Assembly (NCBI GenBank): GCA_028823435.1 | Contig: JAPKBK010000059.1 | Location: 1 to 9,155 of the forward strand | DNA from: Flavobacteriales bacterium | GTDB taxonomy: Bacteria; Bacteroidota; Bacteroidia; Flavobacteriales_D; Sanyastnellaceae | DNA length: 9,155 nucleotides | Reading direction: 5' to 3' | Shown here: one piece after another, positions 1 through 6,252 of the stretch | How the letters are laid out: each line of letters starts with the position of its first letter | Numbering within the stretch: the first letter of the stretch is position 1 | Notes under the pieces: generated by a model | Seen by the model: only the letters and a program-made list of their open reading frames with translations | What the model was told of the DNA's origin: nothing | The model's database searches: none | Program-made: the position numbers and the translations under genes

Positions 1-2
1 AT

Positions 3-200
3 TTTGCAAAACACAACATTCCAGTCATTTTTTATTTCAGCGGTGTTCATGAAGATTACCATGCGCCAGGAGATGATGTAGAAAAAATAATGTTTACAAA
101 GACTGGAGAGATTGGAAAGCTTGTATTTAACACGTCCTGGACGCTCTTAAATAGAGACAAAAGAATCGTTGTAGATAAGGTTAACGACTTTCCCGAATAA
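3..200 (+). CDS. M28-family zinc metallopeptidase, C-terminal end (5' partial)
   Basis: Reading from base 3 gives 65 residues without a stop until TAA at 198-200, so the gene begins outside the window. The peptide contains IPVIFYFSGVHEDYHAPGDD followed by VEKI. This is the C-terminal signature I know from M28 aminopeptidase-like proteins of Bacteroidota: a hydrophobic strand, then DYHxPxDxxxKI, whose histidine is normally the last zinc ligand. The end, NRDKRIVVDKVNDFPE, also resembles these enzymes. Such proteins are usually exported peptidases that trim amino acids from peptides, but the signal peptide and the other metal ligands lie off the window and cannot be checked. The last 20 bp overlap the end of the convergent thioredoxin-like gene. 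The family call rests on one motif block, though a characteristic one. Confidence 0.8.
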   Translation, partial: FAKHNIPVIFYFSGVHEDYHAPGDDVEKIMFTKTGEIGKLVFNTSWTLLNRDKRIVVDKVNDFPE

Positions 201-1371
201 GAGACGCGATGGCGCTTCTGAAAAACACAACCTCTTCTTCATATGACTCTCCTGTTGCTGGCCCGCTAAAGCCAGAGTGAATAATAGGGTCCCCCTCGAT
301 AGGGATAAATGCGGTCGTAGGAAATGACCTAATCCCTCCCATAAAAGAGAGGGTTGAGTCAGCGATTCTTTTATTTGCAACACCACCCAACAACACCTTC
401 CACGGGAGATTCATATCCTCTTTAAAGTCAGCGATTCGCCCAAGAGCCTCCTCACCTTCAGAGCGCTCAAACGCCATTGACACCACAACCATCTCGGGAT
501 AGTCTTCACAGAGCTCCCTCAATAACCTGGCCTCATCCATGCAGTTTGGACACCAGGTCCCCATGACATCTACCACCAGAACCTTGTAACCAGACTCACT
601 TAAACGTTCTCTGGTCCAAACCTCTGTTTTACCCCCAGAATTTACCCCCTCGAAAAAGATTTTTGCCTGGGGGTTCCATGCCTGGTTAGCGCTCCAATCC
701 ACACGGTTGTTCTCAGATCTCCCCCCACTCCAGGTTGTGGCGTAGTGTGTTCCGCTTTTAAAAATCCCATTCGTAATGGAGTCTTGCTTGAGTGTTCCTT
801 CAAATGAAAACAAATGAACCCCATCGAAATTTCCAATTTTAAAACGTGATGTTTCAGGATTTACCTCACCAGCCTGGTAGCGATAGTCACCGGTTGATGT
901 TAAAAACGTGGCGGTAATCGAGTCTCCCTTCTGAACCATTTTCAACTTCCCCAAATCCGTATCCCAAACAGTGTTTTTTACATCTCCTTCTCGCGTCCTT
1001 TTCTTTTTAAAAGGTGCTATTTCTAGCGGCACGCGGTATTCCTTTATTCGAAGAGAATCAACCCAGTCACCCCTCCAAATCCGTTCACCCCCCCCTCCTG
1101 TCCATTCACCCACAAGCGCACCGCCAAAAACAGGCACAGAATACCCGCCCCCAGAAACGGAGCGCATTAAAACCCGCTCCTCTCCATTCATAAAAACCAA
1201 CCCGTCTTCTCTTAAGGACACTAAAACATCTACAGTTGTAGAATCGTCCAAAGAAAACATTGCCAAATACGTTGGGCTTTCATCCTGCTTCTGAACCCCA
1301 TCAGCACACCCAAGCATCAGTAAAACGCATGTAAAAGCAACCGCAAACAGTATGTTTATATTAGCTGTCAA
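181..1371 (-). CDS. TlpA/ResA-like thioredoxin-fold lipoprotein
   Basis: Predicted 396-residue envelope protein. A hydrophobic segment (residues 7-20) ends in LMLGC, a plausible lipobox with Cys22 as the lipidated residue, although Met at -3 is not canonical. Residues about 30-235 form a beta-rich N-terminal domain with KIGNFDGVHLFSFEG and FKSGTHYATTW, like the domain that precedes redoxin domains in many Bacteroidota lipoproteins. Residues about 240-396 are a thioredoxin fold: strand VLVVDVMGTWCPNC with redox cysteines Cys274 and Cys277, and SFPTT with the cis-proline at Pro351. The expected role is thiol-disulfide exchange in the periplasm; the substrate is unknown. The start is uncertain. 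The only conventional in-frame start is TTG at 1371, which leaves no basic residue before the hydrophobic core; an ATT-CGT (Ile-Arg) pair lies just upstream at 1377-1372. It begins 21 bp after the aldehyde dehydrogenase stop, so the two are probably co-transcribed. Confidence 0.85.
   Translation of the reverse strand: MTANINILFAVAFTCVLLMLGCADGVQKQDESPTYLAMFSLDDSTTVDVLVSLREDGLVFMNGEERVLMRSVSGGGYSVPVFGGALVGEWTGGGGERIWRGDWVDSLRIKEYRVPLEIAPFKKKRTREGDVKNTVWDTDLGKLKMVQKGDSITATFLTSTGDYRYQAGEVNPETSRFKIGNFDGVHLFSFEGTLKQDSITNGIFKSGTHYATTWSGGRSENNRVDWSANQAWNPQAKIFFEGVNSGGKTEVWTRERLSESGYKVLVVDVMGTWCPNCMDEARLLRELCEDYPEMVVVSMAFERSEGEEALGRIADFKEDMNLPWKVLLGGVANKRIADSTLSFMGGIRSFPTTAFIPIEGDPIIHSGFSGPATGESYEEEVVFFRSAIASLIRESR
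1088..1095. repeat. Homopolymer tract (C8 on +, G8 in the gene) in the lipoprotein gene
   Basis: Eight consecutive C on the plus strand read as GGA-GGG-GGG-GGT, encoding Gly92-Gly95 of the thioredoxin-like lipoprotein. Slippage by one base would frameshift the protein before its thioredoxin domain. A G7 run also occurs in mnmG (3663-3669), so runs of this size may arise by chance here. Confidence 0.6.
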
Positions 1372-1392
1372 ACGAATGAAATAGAACGCTGC

Positions 1393-2922
1393 TTAAAGTT
1401 CAAATTTAATCCCTTGTGCCAACGGCAGGTCTTTTCCGTAATTAATGGTGTTTGTTTGGCGCCTCATGTATGCTTTCCAAGCATCAGAACCACTTTCGCG
1501 ACCTCCACCGGTCTCCTTTTCGCCACCAAATGCACCACCGATCTCAGCCCCAGAGGTGCCGATATTTACGTTTGCTATTCCGCAATCAGAACCCGTTGCA
1601 GAAAGGAATAGCTCAGCTTCACGTAGGTTGTTCGTCATGATTGCCGAAGAAAGACCCTGCACCACGCCGTTTTGAATCGCGATTGCACCCTCTATCGTCT
1701 CATACTTCATGATGTATAAAATAGGCGCGAAGGTTTCGTTTTGGACGATCTGCATGTCGTTTGTCACCTCTGCAATTGCAGGCCTAACATAACACCCGCT
1801 CTCATACCCCGCACCCTCTAAAACGCCGCCAGGCACCAACACCTTTCCCCCTTGGCTCTCAACGTCTTTAAGCGCCGCCAAGTAACCATCCACAGCCCCT
1901 TTGTCTATAAGTGGCCCCACATGGTTGTTTTCATCAAGAGGATCGCCGATACGAACCTGTTTGTACGCTTGGGTTAATTGATCCTTAACCTTGTCATAAA
2001 CGCTGCTGTGAATAATGATTCTTCGCGTGCTTGTGCAACGCTGACCACAGGTGCCCACAGCGCCAAACACTGCCGCTGGAACAACAACCTTAAGGTCTGC
2101 ATCCGGCGTAATTATAAGTGCATTGTTTCCTCCTAACTCAAGAAGAGAGCGCCCCAAACGAGCTGCAACAGCTTGCGCCACCAGCTTGCCCATTCTTGTT
2201 GATCCAGTTGCGCTGATGAGCGGAACACGCTTGTCGTTGCTAAGCATCTCCCCCACCTTGTAATCTCCATTAACGACACACGACACCCCATCAGGGACAT
2301 TGTTTGCCTTTGCAACCTCTACCCAAATGTTTTGACACGCAATAGAACAAAGCGGTGATTTTTCAGAAGGCTTCCAAACACACACATCACCCGAAACCCA
2401 TGCAAGGGCTGTGTTCCAGCACCAAACAGCTACTGGAAAATTAAAGGCAGAAATAATACCCACAACTCCCAGCGGGTGATATTGCTCATACATTCTGTGG
2501 TTACGTCGCTCTGAATGCATTGTGAGACCGTATAGCATTCGGCTTTGTCCCAGTGCGAAATCACAGATATCGATCATTTCCTGAACCTCTCCAAGCCCCT
2601 CCTGGTAGCTTTTTCCCATCTCATAAGAAACCAAAGCCCCCAACGACTCTTTCTTTTCTCTAAGCGCATCTCCGAATTGACGGACGATTTCACCCCTTTC
2701 AGGAGCGCTCCACTTACCCCACTCAACGAAAGCTTTGCCCGTTGCCTCCATAACCTCTTCATAATCTGATGCGGTAGCGGTGCTTAAAGAGGCTATTTTT
2801 TTGCCATCTGTAGGAGAAATAGAATCCATAGACGGGCCCGAACCGAGGTTGCGACCACCGATCATTACCCCCGAATTTGTGTCTTTGATGCCTAAATCTG
2901 AAAGAATCTGTTTAATATCCAT
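1393..2922 (-). CDS. ALDH7-family aldehyde dehydrogenase (likely L-aminoadipate-semialdehyde dehydrogenase)
   Basis: A complete 509-residue NAD(P)-dependent aldehyde dehydrogenase, the usual length for the antiquitin/ALDH7 family. Catalytic Cys296 sits in GTCGQRCTSTRR, and the general-base Glu262 in LLELGGNN lies 34 residues earlier, the classic spacing. ALDH7-type segments are SAFNFPVAVWCWN in the cofactor-binding domain and the C-terminal run NIGTSGAEIGGAFGGEKETG followed by GGRESGSDAWKAYMRR. The family oxidises alpha-aminoadipate-6-semialdehyde (in equilibrium with piperideine-6-carboxylate) to alpha-aminoadipate in lysine catabolism; that substrate is inferred from family likeness only. 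No lysine aminotransferase or other pathway gene is in the window. It has no signal peptide, so it is cytoplasmic. The ATG at 2922 follows an A/T-rich leader without a Shine-Dalgarno sequence. The thioredoxin-like lipoprotein follows 21 bp after the stop. Confidence 0.93.
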   Translation of the reverse strand: MDIKQILSDLGIKDTNSGVMIGGRNLGSGPSMDSISPTDGKKIASLSTATASDYEEVMEATGKAFVEWGKWSAPERGEIVRQFGDALREKKESLGALVSYEMGKSYQEGLGEVQEMIDICDFALGQSRMLYGLTMHSERRNHRMYEQYHPLGVVGIISAFNFPVAVWCWNTALAWVSGDVCVWKPSEKSPLCSIACQNIWVEVAKANNVPDGVSCVVNGDYKVGEMLSNDKRVPLISATGSTRMGKLVAQAVAARLGRSLLELGGNNALIITPDADLKVVVPAAVFGAVGTCGQRCTSTRRIIIHSSVYDKVKDQLTQAYKQVRIGDPLDENNHVGPLIDKGAVDGYLAALKDVESQGGKVLVPGGVLEGAGYESGCYVRPAIAEVTNDMQIVQNETFAPILYIMKYETIEGAIAIQNGVVQGLSSAIMTNNLREAELFLSATGSDCGIANVNIGTSGAEIGGAFGGEKETGGGRESGSDAWKAYMRRQTNTINYGKDLPLAQGIKFEL

Positions 2923-2932
2923 CTAAATATGA

Positions 2933-2940
2933 TAATTTTG
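2933..2940 (+). promoter_or_regulatory. Candidate Bacteroidota -7 promoter element for the YkgJ-like gene
   Basis: TAATTTTG matches the Bacteroidota -7 consensus TAnnTTTG exactly. A weak -33 candidate, TTTA (consensus TTTG), lies at 2911-2914, 18 bases upstream, inside the start of the divergent dehydrogenase gene. Initiation would fall near 2946, giving a leader of about 30 nt before the GTG at 2977. The call rests on a short motif in the right place. Confidence 0.42.
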
Positions 2941-2954
2941 CTTTAATTAAGGTG

Positions 2955-2962
2955 CAAACATA
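2955..2962 (-). promoter_or_regulatory. Candidate Bacteroidota -7 promoter element for the dehydrogenase-thioredoxin pair
   Basis: On the minus strand this octamer reads TATGTTTG, an exact match to TAnnTTTG. Initiation would fall near 2949, about 27 nt before the dehydrogenase ATG. No TTTG is present at the usual -33 distance; the nearest (CAAA on the plus strand, 2994-2997) is about 31 bases away, so this promoter would be weak or activator-dependent if real. Confidence 0.4.
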
Positions 2963-2976
2963 CGATTAGAATCCCA

Positions 2977-3486
2977 GTGAATTTAGAAAGACACAAAGAG
3001 CAGTATCGTTTAAAACGAAAAGAAAACATCGCTTTTTTAAAGCGGCTCAAAAAAACGAACCCTCAAAAACTTGACGCGATCATACACCCTGTTCACGAAG
3101 AGGTTTTTGCGTGTACAGACTGTTTAAAATGCGCAAACTGCTGTAAAACAACAAGCCCAACATTTACGACACGGGACATTACCCGGATTTCGAAACGGCT
3201 CGGAATGTCCCCTAAAGAGCTAGAGGATAGTTATTTACGAAGGGATACCGAAGAAGATTTTGTCCTTAAATCCACCCCGTGTGCATTTCTAGGCGAAGAC
3301 AATTATTGTAATATTTACGATGTGAGACCGAAAGCCTGTCAACAGTTTCCACACACAGACAGGCGCAGGCAGCACCAACTTCTTCACCTCACCGAAAAAA
3401 ATCTGGAAGTCTGCCCAGCAGTATTCGAGATAGTAGACAAGCTTAAACAACAGCTCACGCTTCACAAAATCAACAAGTACGAGTAG
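2977..3486 (+). CDS. YkgJ-type cysteine-cluster protein (putative zinc/iron-binding)
   Basis: A 169-residue protein with nine cysteines in the pattern of the YkgJ CxCxCC family. The first cluster is CTDCLKCANCC (Cys46, 49, 52, 55, 56). Then come PCAFLGEDNYC (Cys102, Cys111), IYDVRPKACQQFPH (Cys121) and a final VCP (Cys146). The family is thought to chelate zinc or an iron-sulfur cluster, but no reaction is established and I assign none. The first 35 residues are strongly basic and probably helical. No signal peptide or membrane segment is seen. The start is GTG at 2977; reading upstream in frame meets a stop at 2944-2946 with no ATG between. It stands alone on the plus strand, divergent from the dehydrogenase, and its stop lies 11 bp from the convergent mnmG stop, with no terminator hairpin visible between them. 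Confidence 0.9.
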   Translation: MNLERHKEQYRLKRKENIAFLKRLKKTNPQKLDAIIHPVHEEVFACTDCLKCANCCKTTSPTFTTRDITRISKRLGMSPKELEDSYLRRDTEEDFVLKSTPCAFLGEDNYCNIYDVRPKACQQFPHTDRRRQHQLLHLTEKNLEVCPAVFEIVDKLKQQLTLHKINKYE

Positions 3487-3497
3487 CTAGGTGTTCT

Positions 3498-5366
3498 TTA
3501 TCGTCCAAGATAAATCAGCAAAACACTTACATCAGAAGCGCTTACGCCAGAAATATTTGCGGCTTCTCCGAGCGTGTTGGGTCTCTTTTCAGAAAGCTTC
3601 TGTTTTGCTTCTGCGCTCAACGATCCCAGTTTTGAATATTCCATATCTGCAGGGATATTCAACCCCCCCAGTTTAGACATACGGTCTGCCATGAGCTGTT
3701 CTTTTTCAATATAACCCTCATACTTAACTTGGATTTCGACCTGCTCAACAACATCCTTTACATGGTCGTTTAGATGTTTTAACTCTGGAACTTGCGCAAT
3801 TAACGGGTCAAGATTTACATGGGGGCGCGTTAAAACTTGCTTGGCCTTCACCTTTTGTTTCAAAGGTGTACTCCCCACGGCTTCTAGATATGTATTCGCA
3901 CCCTCTGGGCTGACAGACGTCTTCTCAAGCGCACGTCTTAGCGCCTTCACGGACGTTTGTTTTTTCTCCAGGTTCCTCATACGCTCATCTGAGGCCAAAC
4001 CGATCTCATGCCCCAGAGGAGTCATTCTCTCGTCAGCATTGTCTTGTCGCAATAAGATTCTATACTCAGCCCTTGACGTGAACATCCTATACGGTTCATC
4101 CGTGCCCTTTGTGACCAAGTCATCTATTAATACACCGATATAAGCGTCGGACCTACTTATCGAAATCGGCCCAGTGTTCCACGTGGAACGTGCAGCGTTA
4201 ATGCCCGCAACCAAACCTTGACATGCCGCCTCCTCGTATCCCGTGGTTCCATTAATTTGACCGGCAAAATAGAGCGCATTCACCGAAGTGGTTTCTAAAC
4301 TGTGCTTCAGCTGAGTAGGAGGGAAGTAGTCATATTCAACAGCATAACCAGGGCGGAACATTTTCGCGTTCTCGAAGCCAGGAATAAGTCTCATCGCCTT
4401 GCTCTGAATCTCTTCAGGAAGACTTGTAGAAAAGCCATTCAAGTATATTTCAATTGTCTTTTTCCCCTCAGGCTCGACAAACAATTGGTGCCTGCTTTTG
4501 TCAGAAAAACGATCAATTTTATCTTCGATGCTTGGGCAATAACGCGGCCCCAAACCCCTTATTCTTCCATTAAACATCGGGGATCGATCAAACCCAGACC
4601 TCAAAACATCATGCACATCATCGTTTGTATAAGCAATGTGGCAGGGCAGTTGCTCGCTTAAGTCCGCCCGTCGCTTCAGGAAAGAAAAGTGCGTGGGATC
4701 TTCATCGCCAGGTTGTAACTCCATTTTAGAAAAATCCAGACTTCTGCCATCAACTCTCGGTGGAGTCCCCGTTTTCATACGTCCACTTTCAAACCCCAAA
4801 TCAACAAGCTGTTCCGTAATTCCAGTAGAAGATCTTTCACCTGCGCGCCCTCCTCCAAATTGCTTTTCTCCGATGTGCATCAGGCCGTTTAAAAAGGTGC
4901 CATTCGTAAGTACAACAGCTTTCCCTCGTATTTCAGAACCCAAAGCCGTTCTCACACCGACACACCTTCCGCCTTCAACGATAACCCCCACAACTGAATC
5001 TTGCCAGAAATCTAAACCCTCAGTACGCTCCAACATCTCTCGCCATGTTTGCGCAAAAAGATATTTGTCATTTTGTGTTCTTGGGCTCCACATTGCTGGC
5101 CCCTTCGATCGGTTTAACATTCTAAACTGAATGGCGCTGTGGTCGCTTACAAGCCCACTGTAACCACCCATCGCATCTACCTCTCTCACAATCTGCCCTT
5201 TTGCAACACCACCCATCGCAGGGTTGCAAGACATCTGCCCGATCACACCCATGTTCATCGTTACGAGCAATGTTTTTGCGCCAGTATTTGCCGCCGCCGC
5301 CGCCGCCTCATTGCCAGCATGACCTGCCCCAACAACAATTACATCGTAAGAAGTATGAAATTTCAC
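3498..5366 (-). CDS. mnmG: tRNA uridine-5-carboxymethylaminomethyl(34) synthesis enzyme MnmG (GidA)
   Basis: A complete 622-residue MnmG (E. coli MnmG is about 629). It is the FAD-dependent subunit that acts with the GTPase MnmE to install the (carboxymethyl)aminomethyl group on U34 of tRNAs reading split codon boxes. The N-terminal FAD site is GAGHAG (residues 13-18). The cysteines used in the reaction fall at the same numbers as in E. coli: Cys47 in SCNPAMGG and Cys277 in GPRYCPSIEDK. Other family blocks are FRMLNRSKGPAMWSPRTQND, TGTPPRVDGR, QINGTTGYEEAACQGL and FTSRAEYRILLRQDNAD; the C-terminal helical domain ends ISGVSASDVSVLLIYLGR. The start is GTG at 5366; no ATG is available in frame before the upstream stop. 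It is the last gene of the operon, 7 bp after ybeY. MnmE is not in the window. A parS-like palindrome lies within it at codons 393-397. Confidence 0.98.
   Translation of the reverse strand: MKFHTSYDVIVVGAGHAGNEAAAAAANTGAKTLLVTMNMGVIGQMSCNPAMGGVAKGQIVREVDAMGGYSGLVSDHSAIQFRMLNRSKGPAMWSPRTQNDKYLFAQTWREMLERTEGLDFWQDSVVGVIVEGGRCVGVRTALGSEIRGKAVVLTNGTFLNGLMHIGEKQFGGGRAGERSSTGITEQLVDLGFESGRMKTGTPPRVDGRSLDFSKMELQPGDEDPTHFSFLKRRADLSEQLPCHIAYTNDDVHDVLRSGFDRSPMFNGRIRGLGPRYCPSIEDKIDRFSDKSRHQLFVEPEGKKTIEIYLNGFSTSLPEEIQSKAMRLIPGFENAKMFRPGYAVEYDYFPPTQLKHSLETTSVNALYFAGQINGTTGYEEAACQGLVAGINAARSTWNTGPISISRSDAYIGVLIDDLVTKGTDEPYRMFTSRAEYRILLRQDNADERMTPLGHEIGLASDERMRNLEKKQTSVKALRRALEKTSVSPEGANTYLEAVGSTPLKQKVKAKQVLTRPHVNLDPLIAQVPELKHLNDHVKDVVEQVEIQVKYEGYIEKEQLMADRMSKLGGLNIPADMEYSKLGSLSAEAKQKLSEKRPNTLGEAANISGVSASDVSVLLIYLGR
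4175..4190. other. parS-like ParB-binding palindrome inside mnmG
   Basis: TGTTCCACGTGGAACG contains the perfect 14-bp palindrome GTTCCACGTGGAAC (4176-4189). It matches the widely conserved parS centromere site (canonical TGTTTCACGTGAAACA and the variant with CC/GG arms). It is embedded in mnmG codons reading RSTWN (residues 393-397). The outermost base pair (T...G) breaks the 16-bp symmetry seen in the copy at 5384-5399. Confidence 0.75.
5290..5307. repeat. (GCC)6 triplet run encoding an alanine helix in mnmG
   Basis: Six GCC units on the plus strand give most of Ala21-Ala26 of MnmG, just after the FAD dinucleotide-binding loop. Alanine-rich sequence is normal in this helix of the family, so the run is probably protein-driven, although a uniform codon choice makes it a simple sequence repeat. 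Confidence 0.7.
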
Positions 5367-5373
5367 GGGTATC

Positions 5374-5802
5374 TTATTTTGAATGTTCCACGTGGAACAA
5401 ATCTAAGGCTGCATCTTCCTGAGTGCGCATTTCTGCGGCCTCTCTTTCGGACTTATCCTTGAAGCCTAACAAATGTAATACCCCGTGCGCCATTACTCGC
5501 CTAAGTTCATCTTGTACAGCGACATTTTCTTTTTTCGCGTTTTCCTTTACCCGCTCATAAGAGATCATTAAGTCACCACTGATTTGGTCTTTTTCTGTAT
5601 AGTCAAAGGTGATAATATCGGTGTAATAATCGTGATTTAGATACTTCTGATTTGTCTCTAAAAGAAGCTTATCGGAACACATCACAATTGAAATTTCGCC
5701 CACTGATTTGTTGCGGGATTCAATGATTTGTTTTAACCAGGACTTCACTGCCAAACGACGCTTTACGCGGCATGGAATGTCGGATTCGTTAAAGTGAATC
5801 AT
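5374..5802 (-). CDS. ybeY: Endoribonuclease YbeY (16S rRNA 3'-end maturation)
   Basis: A complete 142-residue YbeY, a small cytoplasmic metal-dependent RNase of the UPF0054 family. It takes part in maturation of the 16S rRNA 3' end and in ribosome quality control. The recognisable blocks are NHDYYTDIITFDY (residues 56-68), SGDLMIS (75-81) and the metal site HGVLHLLGFKD (106-116) followed by EAAEMR. The usual motif is H-G-x-L-H-L-x-G-Y-D-H with three zinc histidines. Here His106 and His110 are kept and the third position is Asp116, a substitution I recall as usual in Bacteroidota. The ATG at 5802 lies 24 bp after the ATPase stop, behind a pyrimidine-rich spacer with no Shine-Dalgarno sequence. 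The last codons (FHVEH, residues 136-140) coincide with a perfect parS-like palindrome, so the C-terminus may be shaped by the DNA site. mnmG starts 7 bp after the stop. Confidence 0.95.
   Translation of the reverse strand: MIHFNESDIPCRVKRRLAVKSWLKQIIESRNKSVGEISIVMCSDKLLLETNQKYLNHDYYTDIITFDYTEKDQISGDLMISYERVKENAKKENVAVQDELRRVMAHGVLHLLGFKDKSEREAAEMRTQEDAALDLFHVEHSK
5384..5399. other. parS-like ParB-binding palindrome at the ybeY/mnmG junction
   Basis: TGTTCCACGTGGAACA is a perfect 16-bp inverted repeat centred on CACGTG and matches the conserved bacterial parS site with CC/GG arms. It lies in the last codons of ybeY, 18 bases upstream of the mnmG start. ParB family proteins load at such sites and recruit ParA and SMC for chromosome segregation. 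A second copy lies 1,209 bp away at 4175-4190. No parA or parB gene is in the window. Confidence 0.85.
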
Positions 5803-5826
5803 AGCGTAACAGGAGTGGGGTAGGGG

Positions 5827-6240
5827 TTATCCAAAAACGCCCGTGAATTTTAACTCAACGATTCGGCCATCATCTTCGAACCCACATTCGTCTGCCAAGT
5901 TTCTCATGAGAAAGACGCCTCTTCCGTTTGGGCGCTCTATGTTTTCAGGTGCCGTAGGGTCAGGAAGATTTTCATAATCAAACCCAGGCCCCTCATCTAC
6001 AACCCGAAAAAACAGGTCTTTGTCTCTCACGCTATACTCAACCAAAACACTCTTGTTTATATCAAGCCTGTTGCCATGAACGATTGCGTTATTAACCGCC
6101 TCAGTCATTGCAATAAGCACATCGCCATAGTGCTCATTAAGCATGCGGTGCTTCTCACATAGTTCGTCAATAAGACGTTCAACGATTGCGATATTTTCTG
6201 GCTTCGAGGGGAAGCGTAATTCTTGCATGGTGGCGGTCAT
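5827..6240 (-). CDS. RsbW/SpoIIAB-like GHKL ATPase (putative anti-sigma or switch kinase)
   Basis: A 137-residue single-domain HATPase_c_2 protein, the size of anti-sigma-factor serine kinases. The GHKL ATP site is complete: N-box EAVNNAIVHGNR with Glu47, Asn50 and Asn51; G1 box VDEGPGFD with Asp82, Gly84 and Gly86; G2 box GRGVFLMRNL with Gly107 and Gly109. It has no sensor, transmembrane segment or phosphorylatable histidine of its own. In Firmicutes, relatives phosphorylate an STAS anti-anti-sigma partner and bind a sigma factor. Neither partner is visible here, so that role is inference only. The ATG at 6240 is used; a second ATG at codon 5 is equally possible. It lies 12 bp after the DUF4175 gene and 24 bp before ybeY, so it is co-transcribed with membrane and RNA-processing genes. 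Its partners may be encoded elsewhere. Confidence 0.88.
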   Translation of the reverse strand: MTATMQELRFPSKPENIAIVERLIDELCEKHRMLNEHYGDVLIAMTEAVNNAIVHGNRLDINKSVLVEYSVRDKDLFFRVVDEGPGFDYENLPDPTAPENIERPNGRGVFLMRNLADECGFEDDGRIVELKFTGVFG

Positions 6241-6252
6241 GATAGTATAGGC

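Noticed and set aside
147..386. Minus-strand 79-codon frame over the peptidase/lipoprotein junction
   Set aside because: It is out of frame with two well-supported genes and has no recognisable content.
3484..3500. Bidirectional terminator between the convergent cysteine-cluster and mnmG genes
   Set aside because: Only the tiny palindrome TAGCTA is present. There is no stable stem and no U-tract.
5290..5307. (GCC)6 as a functional microsatellite
   Set aside because: It encodes the alanine helix after the FAD-binding loop, which is alanine-rich across MnmG proteins.
5358..5369. TTTCACGGG at the mnmG start as a degenerate third parS site
   Set aside because: Only a half-site resembles parS and the second arm is absent.
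4636..5462. Plus-strand open frames opposite mnmG, including one of 164 codons
   Set aside because: They lie antisense to the highly conserved mnmG gene, show no recognisable domain, and include direct translations of the palindrome and the GCC run.
5827..5835. TTATCCAAA, one mismatch from the DnaA box TTATCCACA
   Set aside because: About two such near matches are expected by chance in 9 kb on both strands. It is single and coding, with no cluster or AT-rich unwinding region, so it is not evidence for oriC here.
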